From Thermoplasmata archaeon (GTDB lineage: Archaea; Thermoplasmatota; Thermoplasmata; Thermoplasmatales; Thermoplasmataceae): DNA of 13,005 bases. The notes under the pieces are model-generated. The model was given only the letters and a program-made list of their open reading frames with translations, ran no database searches and had not been told where the DNA came from. The translations under genes and the position numbers were made by a program. Of this stretch, positions 1 through 7,127 are shown in pieces (the first letter of the stretch is position 1; each line of letters opens with the position of its first letter). The DNA lies in NCBI GenBank assembly GCA_021806355.1, contig JAJZXT010000047.1:1-13005 (forward strand), given 5' to 3'.

Positions 1-1
1 C

Positions 2-181
2 AATTCATACGGAATGAGATGGCCTGGAACAGAGGGTATATTCTCTGCCGCGAAGAGGAAGTTCGGGGAGAACTGTGTCAGCAGGTCTGCAGAGGGACTT
101 GAATCTGAGGGTTACCAGAGGTTCTGGATATATGACTATATAAACCAGAGGGCAAAGAAGGAGGTGAAGTGCATGATTTAA
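2..181 (+). CDS. C-terminal end of an IS4/IS5-type DDE transposase (partial, runs in from the left edge)
   Basis: The frame is open from the window edge to a TAA at 179-181 and gives 59 residues. It contains a block reading roughly Y-(2)-R-(4)-E-(6)-K followed by FGE (residues 3-22, with TEGIFSAAKRKFGE inside). This closely resembles the Y-(2)-R-(3)-E-(6)-K signature around the third catalytic acid of IS4/IS5-type DDE transposases. E11 would be the catalytic glutamate. The tail is basic (QRAKKEVK). The N-terminal part and the left end of the element lie outside the window, so intactness cannot be judged. I could not find a convincing terminal inverted repeat downstream. The family is recognised from the motif only; the exact IS name is not assignable. 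Confidence 0.7.
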   Translation, partial: NSYGMRWPGTEGIFSAAKRKFGENCVSRSAEGLESEGYQRFWIYDYINQRAKKEVKCMI

Positions 182-343
182 GACCGGAAAGACAGAATTA
201 AGCTAGAAAATCAGTAGACAGGACGGAAATCTGGATCTTTGTTCAACAGAGCACTCATGATGATAACTGTAAAGTGCGAATTTGGAATCGCCTTTGAAAC
301 TCTTTTCGATTTGAATTATGTTTGAAAGTGTAATTTGAGTTCC

Positions 344-359
344 TGTTCCTGAAGGAACA
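344..359. repeat. Small perfect inverted repeat (hairpin)
   Basis: TGTTCCT (344-350) and AGGAACA (353-359) are exact reverse complements separated by GA. As RNA this would give a six-pair stem with a four-base loop. No long T-run follows it on either strand, so terminator function is uncertain. It may instead belong to the end of the neighbouring insertion element. Confidence 0.4.
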
Positions 360-509
360 TTCAATTTTCCAATGATCTTTGTATTGATCTTACCATTAAT
401 TTTGGACAGAAATTTTGCTTTCCGATGTTTTCTAATAAATTATGTTCTTAAAACAGGAATTCTTGTATTATAGAAGGATATTTTAGTTGTGCAAGTGCTG
501 TTAGAATTG

Positions 510-541
510 GGAAAAAAAATTGGAATGTGGAAAAAAATTTT
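510..541 (-). terminator. Probable U-rich terminator of the MFS transporter gene
   Basis: Two A-runs, of eight (512-519) and seven (531-537), lie just past the MFS stop. They read as T-runs on the minus strand, in near-repeated contexts (GGAAAAAAA-type). Archaeal RNA polymerase commonly terminates at such T-tracts without a hairpin. Position and orientation suit the gene ending at 548. Confidence 0.5.
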
Positions 542-547
542 ATAAAA

Positions 548-2029
548 TTAATCGTTTTGCTCCGTTTTTGTCACAGCTTTCGACCCGGTTGCTGAAAGTA
601 GCTCATCCTCTCCGGAGATATCTTCAAGATCTCTTTTCTTTGGTTCCGGGAGGAGAAGTACAGTCATGACTATTCCTAATGCTGACAGAAAAGCCAATAT
701 AAGGAACAAACCTGATTCGCCAATAGAGGAACTCACTATTAACACGTTCAGGAAAGTTCCAATGAATGCCCCCATTTTACCACCTGCGGCAGACGCACCG
801 GAACCAAACCCGCGAACCTTTGTTGGGAACACTTCCGGAGGATAAATGAAGGTAGTCACGTTAGGGCCGAATTCAATGAAAAAGTAGCTCAATCCGTATA
901 TGATCAGGAACGGGGCAACATAGGCTGAAGACAAAAGCTGGTGGAATATACCCAGAACACCAAATGTTATGGCCATAGCGGTGAATCCGACTATCTGGAT
1001 GGGCTTTCTACCGATTCTGTCAATAGTAAATGTTGCTAACCAGTATCCGGGGAGTGCCGCAAAGCCAAATACCATAGCCGAGTAAATGGTTGTCAATATT
1101 AGATGATTCATTCCTGTAACAGAGCTTGGAACTAACACCGACAGCATACTGTTCGACATAATGGAGTTTCCATAGAGTGCCCAATCCATGAGGAACCAGG
1201 ATCCGGCAGTGCCTAAGAGAGTGAGCGCAAATTTCTTCTGCCTCAGGATCTGCGTCCATGACTCTTTCACCACTTTATCCTGTGCTTGAACCTCTGTGGT
1301 CAATCCAGTATACTTTGTCCAGTTCTTCTGTGCTGTCTGAGAGTCGCCCTTGACCCTGAGAGAATATTTCGGAGTTTCAGGCATTTTTCTTCGGTAATAG
1401 ACGACTATTAGAGCAGGTATTGCGCCAAATGCAAGCAGTAGTTTCCATATCAGTGATGGGCTCATCCCGGAATATATCAGGCCAAGACTTACAAGTGGAC
1501 CAGCCAATAAACCCAGCGATTGCATAGAGAACACCATACCGACCAATTTGCCCCTGCTTTTGGTGTTTGAATATTCTGCCATAATTGTCGAGCTTGTGGC
1601 GTAATCTCCACCGATTCCTATACCCAGTATGAACCTCCATGCTATGAGTATGTATACCCCATTCAGGGGAGTCAGAAACGCGCTTCCCAAGGCACCAATA
1701 ACAAGAATAATCAATTCCAGGCCGTAGATGGCTTTTCTTCCAAGCTTATCCAAAAGTCTGCCGAATATCAATGCCCCGATAACTGCTGAGAGTAATGCAG
1801 TGGAATCAAGCAATGATGTCTCAAGGCCAGACAGTTTGTTCCATCCAGCAAAAACCAGGAGACTTGTCACAACACCGATTATGAACAAATCATACGCATC
1901 TGTGAAGAAACCAAGTCCTGCAATCACCCATGTTTTGTAATGGAATCTGGATGTTTTTGCATCATTTATTTCGCTTATCAAATCTTTACTTTTTGTATCC
2001 ATTATCACCAAGAGATGAAGTCCGGGCAT
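548..2029 (-). CDS. MFS transporter of the phosphate:H+ symporter (PHS) type
   Basis: This is a 493-residue, twelve-helix major facilitator permease of the cytoplasmic membrane. The MFS motif A (GRLLDKLGRK, residues 90-99) and its repeat in the second half (DRIGRKP, 337-343) are present. Residues matching the phosphate site of the fungal PiPT/Pho84 family are visible: D44 and D47 in helix 1 (TDAYDLF), D142-Y143 in GIGIGGDY, Q170, the W278-x3-D282-x3-Y286 array and N390 in FGPNVTTF. This makes inorganic phosphate the likeliest substrate, though such archaeal proteins are often labelled only as sugar or general MFS transporters. Start choice is uncertain. ATG 2029 has a TATA-like box at 2054-2062, suited to a leaderless mRNA. 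ATG 2002 (residue 10) gives a more typical N-terminus and is preceded by GGTGAT, but only one base away. The gene is monocistronic, with an AT-rich palindromic region upstream. Confidence 0.85.
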   Translation of the reverse strand: MPGLHLLVIMDTKSKDLISEINDAKTSRFHYKTWVIAGLGFFTDAYDLFIIGVVTSLLVFAGWNKLSGLETSLLDSTALLSAVIGALIFGRLLDKLGRKAIYGLELIILVIGALGSAFLTPLNGVYILIAWRFILGIGIGGDYATSSTIMAEYSNTKSRGKLVGMVFSMQSLGLLAGPLVSLGLIYSGMSPSLIWKLLLAFGAIPALIVVYYRRKMPETPKYSLRVKGDSQTAQKNWTKYTGLTTEVQAQDKVVKESWTQILRQKKFALTLLGTAGSWFLMDWALYGNSIMSNSMLSVLVPSSVTGMNHLILTTIYSAMVFGFAALPGYWLATFTIDRIGRKPIQIVGFTAMAITFGVLGIFHQLLSSAYVAPFLIIYGLSYFFIEFGPNVTTFIYPPEVFPTKVRGFGSGASAAGGKMGAFIGTFLNVLIVSSSIGESGLFLILAFLSALGIVMTVLLLPEPKKRDLEDISGEDELLSATGSKAVTKTEQND

Positions 2030-2053
2030 GAATATAAAGATTATCTCAATAAT

Positions 2054-2062
2054 CTATATTTT
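2054..2062 (-). promoter_or_regulatory. Putative TATA box of the MFS gene
   Basis: On the minus strand this reads AAAATATAG. It lies 25-33 bases before the ATG at 2029, the spacing expected of an archaeal Box A for a leaderless transcript. A second TATA-like stretch (2033-2038) lies 31-36 bases before the alternative ATG at 2002. Confidence 0.4.
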
Positions 2063-2090
2063 AGTATATATGTATATATACTATATATAG
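2063..2090. promoter_or_regulatory. Overlapping AT palindromes upstream of the MFS gene (candidate operator)
   Basis: AGTATATAT (2063-2071) and ATATATACT (2074-2082) are exact inverted repeats around GT. Overlapping their right end, CTATATATAG (2081-2090) is itself a perfect palindrome. They sit directly upstream of the putative Box A of the transporter, where an activator or repressor dimer could bind. Simple AT-richness could produce some of this by chance. Confidence 0.35.
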
Positions 2091-2411
2091 ACTATATTCC
2101 TCCTTTCAACCCCGATTGAAAATTCTACTCCGAAAATCAGTGATTTGATGTCTTCAAACTTACTGAATAGTATATCCCCGAGCGGCCAGATGTTCTATAA
2201 ACTGGAATGGTATTCAGAATTTACAAAGAAATACCAAAGGAACAAGGTAGCGTTTGAAGCTGCATGATTTGCATCAATGGTTTCCAGCGCATTGAAACAA
2301 GAAGACTATTGCGATATAACGGAAACTCCAGAAATTCGCTAATCCATGGATGATGGCAATAGAAGAGAAGAGACAAAATTAATTATGTAATGGGCAATCA
2401 CGACATTACAA
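2091..2411. other. Gene-poor stretch before tRNA-Leu, with a possible short gene relic (2091-2267)
   Basis: A plus-strand frame is open from 2091 to a TGA at 2265-2267, with an in-frame ATG at 2148 giving 39 residues. Its end (FYKLEWYSEF followed by TKKYQRNKVAFEAA) looks like real protein rather than random translation. There is no recognisable start signal and the upstream side is AT-rich promoter DNA. A decayed fragment of a mobile-element gene is one possibility. I do not recognise the family. Nothing else was seen up to the tRNA promoter. Confidence 0.3.
2379..2386 (+). promoter_or_regulatory. Putative TATA box of the tRNA-Leu gene
   Basis: TTAATTAT lies 26-33 bases before the first base of the mature tRNA, which suits an archaeal Box A with a very short leader. 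Confidence 0.35.
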
Positions 2412-2496
2412 GCAGGGGTTGTCGAGATTGGTCAAAGGCGCCAGATTGAGGGTCTGGTTCCGTAGGGATACGCGGGTTCAAATCCCGTCCCCTGCA
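2412..2496 (+). tRNA. tRNA-Leu, anticodon GAG
   Basis: The acceptor stem pairs GCAGGGG (2412-2418) with CCCCTGC (2489-2495), with A at 2496 as discriminator base. No CCA is encoded. The anticodon stem CCAGA/TCTGG (2441-2445 and 2453-2457) closes a seven-base loop with GAG at 2448-2450, reading CUC and CUU. The long variable arm (2458-2471, stem TCC/GGA) is the class II shape expected for leucine. The T arm carries GGTTCAAAT (2475-2483). No intron is seen. All elements are of normal size. Confidence 0.96.
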
Positions 2497-2498
2497 TA

Positions 2499-2504
2499 TT
2501 TTTT
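2499..2504 (+). terminator. T-run terminator after tRNA-Leu
   Basis: A run of six T follows the tRNA 3' end after two bases, the usual archaeal termination signal for tRNA genes. The oppositely oriented PLP-enzyme gene ends 19 bases further on. Confidence 0.45.
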
Positions 2505-2522
2505 GATATCTTGTTGATCACT

Positions 2523-3698
2523 TCATAGAAAATCAAGAGCATTGCTTATGTCTTCTATTAGATCTTCTGCATCCTCAATGCCGCAAGAAAACCGCACAAG
2601 ACCATCTCTTATGCCTATCTTTTCCCTCTCTTCCCTGGACATTAAGGAATGTGAAGTATCCACCGGCAGAGTGGCTAACGATTCCACCCCTCCAAGGCTG
2701 GGAGCTGGAGAAATATACTTCAGCTTTCCCATGAATTTTCTTGCGCTTTCCAGGCCACCCTTTATTTCGAAGGATAACATTCCACCAAATCCCCTCAAAT
2801 TTCTTGAGGCGATTTCATTATACGGGCTTGACTTCAGTCCCGGGTAAAATACGTTTTCTATTTTTTGGTTTTGCTCAAGAAATTCCGCGATTTTCTGTGC
2901 ATTCTCGTTTTGCCTTTCTACCCTGATCCCTACTGTTTTCATCCCCCTTGAAATAAGGAATGCTTGTGTTGGGTCGAGAACTGAACCAAAATTTTTCCTG
3001 GTGTCCTGGATTTCTTTAGGATCTGTGTTTAACCCTATAAATCCACAGATTGTGTCAGAGTGCCCAGAGAGGTATTTTGTTCCGCTGTGTATTACAAAAT
3101 CAGCTCCCAGATTGAGCGGATTCTGGTTAACCGGGGACGCAAATGTTGCATCTATGACAAGTTTTGCCTTTGATTTGGAACATATTGAGCCTAAGAGTTC
3201 AATATCAGTGACCTTGTCAGTTGGGTTGGTGATTGATTCTGCATATATCATGTCATAATTTGATGCTTTGAACGAGCCCTTGTTAAGGCTGTCTGTGTCT
3301 ATAAACGTGATTTCTATGCCATATTCCCTTAATTTATTCGTGAAGAAAGCATGTGTCTGGCCATAAAGTTCAGAGGCGGATAAGAGTTTCATTCCCCTTT
3401 TCATTGTTGAAAATATCAGGGAAGAAATTGCAGACATCCCTGATGAGAATGAGATACCAAACTTTGATCCCTCAATTGATGAATATTTTTGCTCAAGCGA
3501 ATTTATTGTTGGGTTACCCACTCTGGTATACAGGTATGGTTTCCCGGTTGCCGGATCATTTATGGCACCCTTTTCATAATTTGGATAGATAAATGTGGCA
3601 TTTTGGAATATAGGTGTTACCACATTTCCAAATTCCTTAATTTTAAGCTCTCCCGAAGAAACGGCCCTTGTGTTGATACCTGCGACTTTTTCTGCCAT
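2523..3698 (-). CDS. Cystathionine gamma-synthase / gamma-lyase family PLP enzyme
   Basis: This is a 391-residue cytosolic enzyme of the Cys/Met metabolism PLP family and has the usual family length. K208 in SGTKYLSGHSD forms the Schiff base. Y57-x-R59 (YTRVGNP) is the phosphate-contacting pair donated to the neighbouring subunit. Y112 (LYGQTH) stacks on PLP, D183 (VIDATFASP) contacts the pyridine nitrogen, and R369 (VRFSCGIED) binds substrate carboxylate. Q114 replaces the cysteine found at the corresponding place in methionine gamma-lyases. E339 in SLGGVESLA matches the glutamate linked to cystathionine handling. Synthase or lyase is therefore likelier than methionine gamma-lyase, but the two cannot be separated by eye. 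The likely role is transsulfuration between cysteine and homocysteine. It is transcribed convergently with tRNA-Leu. No strong Shine-Dalgarno sequence precedes the ATG. Confidence 0.9.
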   Translation of the reverse strand: MAEKVAGINTRAVSSGELKIKEFGNVVTPIFQNATFIYPNYEKGAINDPATGKPYLYTRVGNPTINSLEQKYSSIEGSKFGISFSSGMSAISSLIFSTMKRGMKLLSASELYGQTHAFFTNKLREYGIEITFIDTDSLNKGSFKASNYDMIYAESITNPTDKVTDIELLGSICSKSKAKLVIDATFASPVNQNPLNLGADFVIHSGTKYLSGHSDTICGFIGLNTDPKEIQDTRKNFGSVLDPTQAFLISRGMKTVGIRVERQNENAQKIAEFLEQNQKIENVFYPGLKSSPYNEIASRNLRGFGGMLSFEIKGGLESARKFMGKLKYISPAPSLGGVESLATLPVDTSHSLMSREEREKIGIRDGLVRFSCGIEDAEDLIEDISNALDFL

Positions 3699-3807
3699 AC
3701 TTACTAATGCCTTGCGATTGAATAATTCTTGCTAATCCTCCCTTGGTTCTTTTTGGGTGTTAGGGTACCGGTTCACCTTCATCACAGTGGCCGCAATGAT
3801 AGAACAT

Positions 3808-4428
3808 TCAAACATTCAATCCAAGCTTAGATTTCAGCCCGGATAATGCACATTCCAAAACGCTGTACTTATCCATACTTGCATCGCAAACGTGAAAATT
3901 CCTTGAAAGTATTCCGTTTCCTATAGCCTTCATGTATGCGCCGTAAACGGATTCAAGATATGCTTTATCCTCAAACATTTCATAGTGGTTCTCCTTCTTT
4001 TTTCTGCCTTCAAAATCCTGAGGTTTAAGATCAAGATATATTGTCAGGTCAGGAATCAATTGAGTAATGCTGAGTGTGTTTTCCATCCACTTTATCCATG
4101 ACTCCTCGTCGCGAAAGAGGCCTTTCAACAGTGTTCCCTGGTAAGCAAATGTTGACAGGGAAAAACGATCGCAAATGACTATAAAGCCCTCCCTTATCTT
4201 TTCCTCAATAAGTGCGACGTGGTTGATCCTGTCTTTAATGAACAGTGCAAGCAGGATCAGCGGATCATTCCTCCCGGTTTTTTCCAGGAGAGATAGGTTC
4301 TCAGTGAATTTTTCTGTAGGCTCATAAGTTAAGTACACCTTAAACTTGCTTGATGAAAGGCTTTTTTCAAGGGCCTTTGCAAGTGTACTCTTCCCGGCTC
4401 CATCTATACCTTCTATAGCAATGAACAT
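3808..4428 (-). CDS. tmk: Thymidylate kinase (dTMP kinase)
   Basis: This 206-residue cytosolic enzyme phosphorylates dTMP to dTDP with ATP, an essential step of dTTP synthesis. The P-loop EGIDGAGKST is at residues 6-15. EPT (36-38) and the DRF motif (87-89, in ICDRFSLSTFAYQG) are the dTMP-binding and catalytic elements. LTIYLDLKP (128-136) forms the strand before the LID. The LID segment around 141-165 is rich in basic residues (GRKKKENHYE). Length is normal. It lies 37 bases downstream of the CoA-transferase stop on the same strand but has its own TATA-like box at 4453-4460, so it may be transcribed separately. The stop codon is directly followed by an ATG that opens a 15-codon frame with a CGHC motif. 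Confidence 0.95.
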   Translation of the reverse strand: MFIAIEGIDGAGKSTLAKALEKSLSSSKFKVYLTYEPTEKFTENLSLLEKTGRNDPLILLALFIKDRINHVALIEEKIREGFIVICDRFSLSTFAYQGTLLKGLFRDEESWIKWMENTLSITQLIPDLTIYLDLKPQDFEGRKKKENHYEMFEDKAYLESVYGAYMKAIGNGILSRNFHVCDASMDKYSVLECALSGLKSKLGLNV

Positions 4429-4452
4429 GATAACACTGTTAGAATGAACGGC

Positions 4453-4460
4453 ATAAAATA
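4453..4460 (-). promoter_or_regulatory. Putative TATA box of tmk
   Basis: The minus strand reads TATTTTAT 25-32 bases before the tmk ATG, the expected Box A spacing for a leaderless archaeal mRNA. It sits in the gap just past the CoA-transferase stop. No Shine-Dalgarno sequence is visible before tmk, which agrees with a leaderless start. Confidence 0.45.
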
Positions 4461-4465
4461 ATATT

Positions 4466-6118
4466 CTATTTTTCCTGAACTTTTTGCTGATGACGGGGGG
4501 CCTTTTTCGAAAGACCTAATTTCCAGTTCCTGAAGATTGCCCTGTCCATTTCCATAACAGCTGGGGCAACCTTGGGCCTGAATTCCATCATGTCCATAAT
4601 ATCTCTTTCAATGTCTATCCCGGGGGCAACCTCGACGAGTGTTAAATTTCCTGAAATTAGTTTAAATACCCCTCTTTCCGTTATATAAGTGACCTCCTTC
4701 TTCTTCCCATCCATCAGTTTTGCGGAGAATAGCGTTTGATAAGCCTCCTTCACGAATTTCTTTCCACCATCACTGATTATTTTTATTCCTTCCATAGTAA
4801 CATCTATTTTCGGCTTCCCCGATGTGAAAGCGCCCGAGAAAATTATTCTTGGTGAGCCGGTCACGATTACAGGAAACCCGCCGGGTCCTGTTATCTTATT
4901 CCTGAGTGATGATGGATTCACGCTGCCAGTGTGATCCACTTCCATGAACCCGAGGACTGCCAGATCGATCATGCCACCTTCATAAAGGGTGAATTGGTCA
5001 GGAAGTGGAATTATGGCAAATGGCCCCATCGAAAGGCCAAAGTCAGGCCCTTTCAGTGGAACCCCTCCCCATGGCCCCGCCTCGACTGTAGAATAGACAA
5101 AGTCCCTGAGGCCCTCATCATTAAGGATTGATGGTACCTCAGCCGGTATGCCAACGCCGAAGTTCACTATTATAGGCCCTTTCTTTTCTGAAATCACATT
5201 CGCAACTTCTATCGCCGTTCTTCTTGTGATTACGTCCCTGAATGTCAATTGATCTGTTGATTCGCTTCTGGGCACATCCGGCGGAATTATGGTTCCTGAA
5301 ATACCCGGATCAAATTCCAGGTTTCCACCCTGCCATGAATACATTTCCGGAGAAACGACCACGTAATCAATGAGAGGGCCCGGCTCGTGCACAGCCTTCG
5401 GGTTCAACGTCCCGAATTTTGCTATTCTTTCAACCTGCGCGAAAACCATGCCTCTCTTAGGCATTGCCTTGGCGGCTTGCGCAATGGAAAACACGCTTCC
5501 GTATATGCCTTCCTTCTCCATGCTCATGTTACCAATTTCATCGGCGGTTGTCCCCCTTATCAGTGAAAAGTCAGGTTGCGGACCCTTGAAGAAAATGAAT
5601 TCCTGCCCATCGATCAGTATAATTTCCTGGGCAATACGTTTCTTCTCTTTGCTCTTGTCGTTGATGTAACATCCCGATTCCCTTGGATCCAGAAAGGTTC
5701 CCAACCCAACCCTTGTTATGAGTCCCGGCCTGCTGGCAGCTATTTCCCTGAACCAGTGTGCAACCGTTCCTATACTTGCTGTATATCCTTCTATATTGTT
5801 TTCCCTGACAACCTTTTCCATCCATGGAGTGAAACCAAGGAAAGGAGAAAGAATCCCGGAAAGGAATTTGAAATCACCGGATTCATACATCTTCTTTGCA
5901 ATAATATCAAGTCCTCTTCCCGGAGAACCGGGAGAGCTGTCAGAGATGAGAAACAAATCTGAAGGGTGGCCCGTTTCTTCATACGTCTCAAAAAGTTTGA
6001 GGAGAAGAAATTCCGGTGAAGTTGATAGGTTGAATCCAGATACTGCAAATGAGGAGGCATCCTCAATTTTAGTGTAAATGAATCTGAGATCTCGTTCCTC
6101 CTTAATTATATGAGTCAT
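4466..6118 (-). CDS. Acetate/acyl-CoA : CoA transferase, fused alpha-beta (YdiF-like, family I)
   Basis: This 550-residue cytosolic enzyme exchanges CoA between an acyl-CoA and a free carboxylate such as acetate. Both family I halves are in one chain, as in E. coli YdiF. The N-terminal half carries GLGTFLDPR (138-146), a hallmark of the YdiF type. The C-terminal half carries VNFGVGIP (318-325), then TVEAGPWGGVP (344-354), in which E346 aligns with the glutamate that forms the glutamyl-CoA intermediate. GPDFGLSMGP (357-366) and GPGGFPVIV (411-419) follow, both typical. Length is a little above the usual 520-530; the extra is mainly a basic C-terminal tail. The likely role is activation or release of short-chain acids in acyl-CoA metabolism. 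No Shine-Dalgarno is visible. Two AGGCTTAA elements lie upstream, one overlapping a TATA-like box. Confidence 0.9.
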   Translation of the reverse strand: MTHIIKEERDLRFIYTKIEDASSFAVSGFNLSTSPEFLLLKLFETYEETGHPSDLFLISDSSPGSPGRGLDIIAKKMYESGDFKFLSGILSPFLGFTPWMEKVVRENNIEGYTASIGTVAHWFREIAASRPGLITRVGLGTFLDPRESGCYINDKSKEKKRIAQEIILIDGQEFIFFKGPQPDFSLIRGTTADEIGNMSMEKEGIYGSVFSIAQAAKAMPKRGMVFAQVERIAKFGTLNPKAVHEPGPLIDYVVVSPEMYSWQGGNLEFDPGISGTIIPPDVPRSESTDQLTFRDVITRRTAIEVANVISEKKGPIIVNFGVGIPAEVPSILNDEGLRDFVYSTVEAGPWGGVPLKGPDFGLSMGPFAIIPLPDQFTLYEGGMIDLAVLGFMEVDHTGSVNPSSLRNKITGPGGFPVIVTGSPRIIFSGAFTSGKPKIDVTMEGIKIISDGGKKFVKEAYQTLFSAKLMDGKKKEVTYITERGVFKLISGNLTLVEVAPGIDIERDIMDMMEFRPKVAPAVMEMDRAIFRNWKLGLSKKAPRHQQKVQEK

Positions 6119-6151
6119 GCATTGTTATTCTCAGCCCCAATGTAAAGGTTT

Positions 6152-6211
6152 AGGCTTAAATATGAGTTAAGGAATCTATTTTTCAACAGTGAGTCAAGGG
6201 TTCAGGCTTAA
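6152..6211. promoter_or_regulatory. Paired AGGCTTAA elements upstream of the CoA transferase
   Basis: AGGCTTAA occurs at 6152-6159 and again at 6204-6211, each inside a longer similar block (AAGGTTT or AAGGGTTC before it). The starts are 52 bases apart, about five helical turns, so both would lie on the same DNA face. The copy nearer the gene overlaps the TATA-like TTTAAG on the minus strand. A regulator binding both is plausible but unproved. Confidence 0.35.
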
Positions 6212-6218
6212 TCCTGAA
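6201..6218. repeat. Inverted repeat TTCAGG-6-CCTGAA between map and CoA-transferase gene
   Basis: TTCAGG (6201-6206) and CCTGAA (6213-6218) are exact reverse complements around CTTAAT. It contains the upstream AGGCTTAA element and lies 14 bases after the aminopeptidase stop. It could be a half of an operator or an RNA hairpin at the end of the aminopeptidase transcript. No T-run follows it, which weakens the terminator reading. Confidence 0.35.
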
Positions 6219-6231
6219 GATTAGCTAATGA

Positions 6232-7104
6232 TTACCGGGTAGTAACGATAATCTCATCAGATAATACAAGAATTGTGTGTTCGGCCTGGGATATCATTGC
6301 ACCATTATGTTCCTTCAATACAGGAAACTGTGATATCTGCTTTCTTGACATCATGTTTTTCATGTAATTAACATGATCAGGAATCAAGCCGGCAACCCAC
6401 CTCTCTGCGAAAGGAAGCATGTTGAACGCATTAAATACAGGATCTCTTTTATCCTGCTTCGTTCCACTCATTATGTAAATATTGCCTCCCGGGCCATTGT
6501 GGATCATGCCAATGCCAGTGGAAGCAAACGGTTCTATTGCAATGAGGCTTCCGGGAGTGATTGTTGCTCCGTTTCCATCGTCATAATTTGGAATGAAGAT
6601 CCTTGAGTGTAAATCGAACCTGTTAATTCCATGTCCCCCTAGATTCCTGACAGGTTTGAAGCCAAATGCACTGATCCTGTCACCGATTGCTTTTCCTATG
6701 CGGTTGATTGGCACATTAGGCCTCAATACTCTCAGTGCTGCCTCAAGGGCTTCCCTGGACGAATCGATAAGAGTTGAGTATTCACCCTTTCCTCCTACCT
6801 CAATCGTTGCAGCATTATCGGAAATGAAACCATCTACCTGTGCCCCGATGTCAACCTTGACAAGGTCTCCCGTTTTGAATTTTTTCTTATCCATCGGAGT
6901 GGGGGTATAGTGTGCTGCTTCATTGTTGATTGACAGGTTGAGCGGAAATGAAGGCTGTGCGCCCTCCTGCCTTATGAAATTTTCCGTTTTTTCAGCCACA
7001 TCCAGAAGCAATGCGCCCGGCTCAATCATCGTAAGCGCGAAATCCAGGGCTGCCTTTCCTAATTTACCGGCACTCAATATTCTGGTCTTGTCTGCTGCAT
7101 CCAT
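6232..7104 (-). CDS. map: Methionine aminopeptidase, type II (archaeal)
   Basis: This 290-residue cytosolic metalloprotease removes the initiator methionine from new proteins. All five metal ligands of the Pyrococcus enzyme have counterparts: D85 (KVDIG), D96 (DGFISDNA), H158 (NLGGHGINR), E191 (IEPFASTG) and E275 (AEHTIL). H65 in AAHYTP matches the substrate histidine. FPLNLSIN (53-60) is also typical. The segment of about 60 residues between 200 and 262 corresponds to the type II helical insertion. Length is normal. It is transcribed away from the SDR gene across an 89-base divergent region. Its stop is 113 bases from the CoA-transferase ATG, so a joint transcript is possible but not evident. 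Confidence 0.95.
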   Translation of the reverse strand: MDAADKTRILSAGKLGKAALDFALTMIEPGALLLDVAEKTENFIRQEGAQPSFPLNLSINNEAAHYTPTPMDKKKFKTGDLVKVDIGAQVDGFISDNAATIEVGGKGEYSTLIDSSREALEAALRVLRPNVPINRIGKAIGDRISAFGFKPVRNLGGHGINRFDLHSRIFIPNYDDGNGATITPGSLIAIEPFASTGIGMIHNGPGGNIYIMSGTKQDKRDPVFNAFNMLPFAERWVAGLIPDHVNYMKNMMSRKQISQFPVLKEHNGAMISQAEHTILVLSDEIIVTTR

Positions 7105-7127
7105 GATTTATGGTTATGGCATGTTCA

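Larger units (their letters stand above)
182..547. other. Gene-poor stretch between transposase end and MFS gene
   Basis: No credible reading frame was found here. The stretch would hold the right end of the insertion element if one is present. It also contains a short perfect hairpin (344-359) and, near the MFS gene, A-runs that read as T-runs on the minus strand. The base composition is clearly AT-richer than the flanking genes. Confidence 0.6.

Noticed and set aside
2063..2090. CRISPR-type or tandem repeat
   Set aside because: The symmetry is local and AT-only, with no spaced repeat units; no CRISPR array is visible anywhere in the window.
2523..3698. Methionine gamma-lyase
   Set aside because: The cysteine expected in the LYGCT motif of methionine gamma-lyases is Q114 here, and E339 fits cystathionine enzymes better.
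5370..6077. Several open frames opposite the CoA-transferase gene
   Set aside because: They lie inside a well-supported conserved gene, show no family motifs and have low-complexity or cysteine/serine-rich translations typical of shadow frames.
6201..6218. Classical hairpin terminator of map
   Set aside because: The inverted repeat is not followed by a T-run on the minus strand, and it overlaps the repeated AGGCTTAA element, so a regulatory role is at least as likely.
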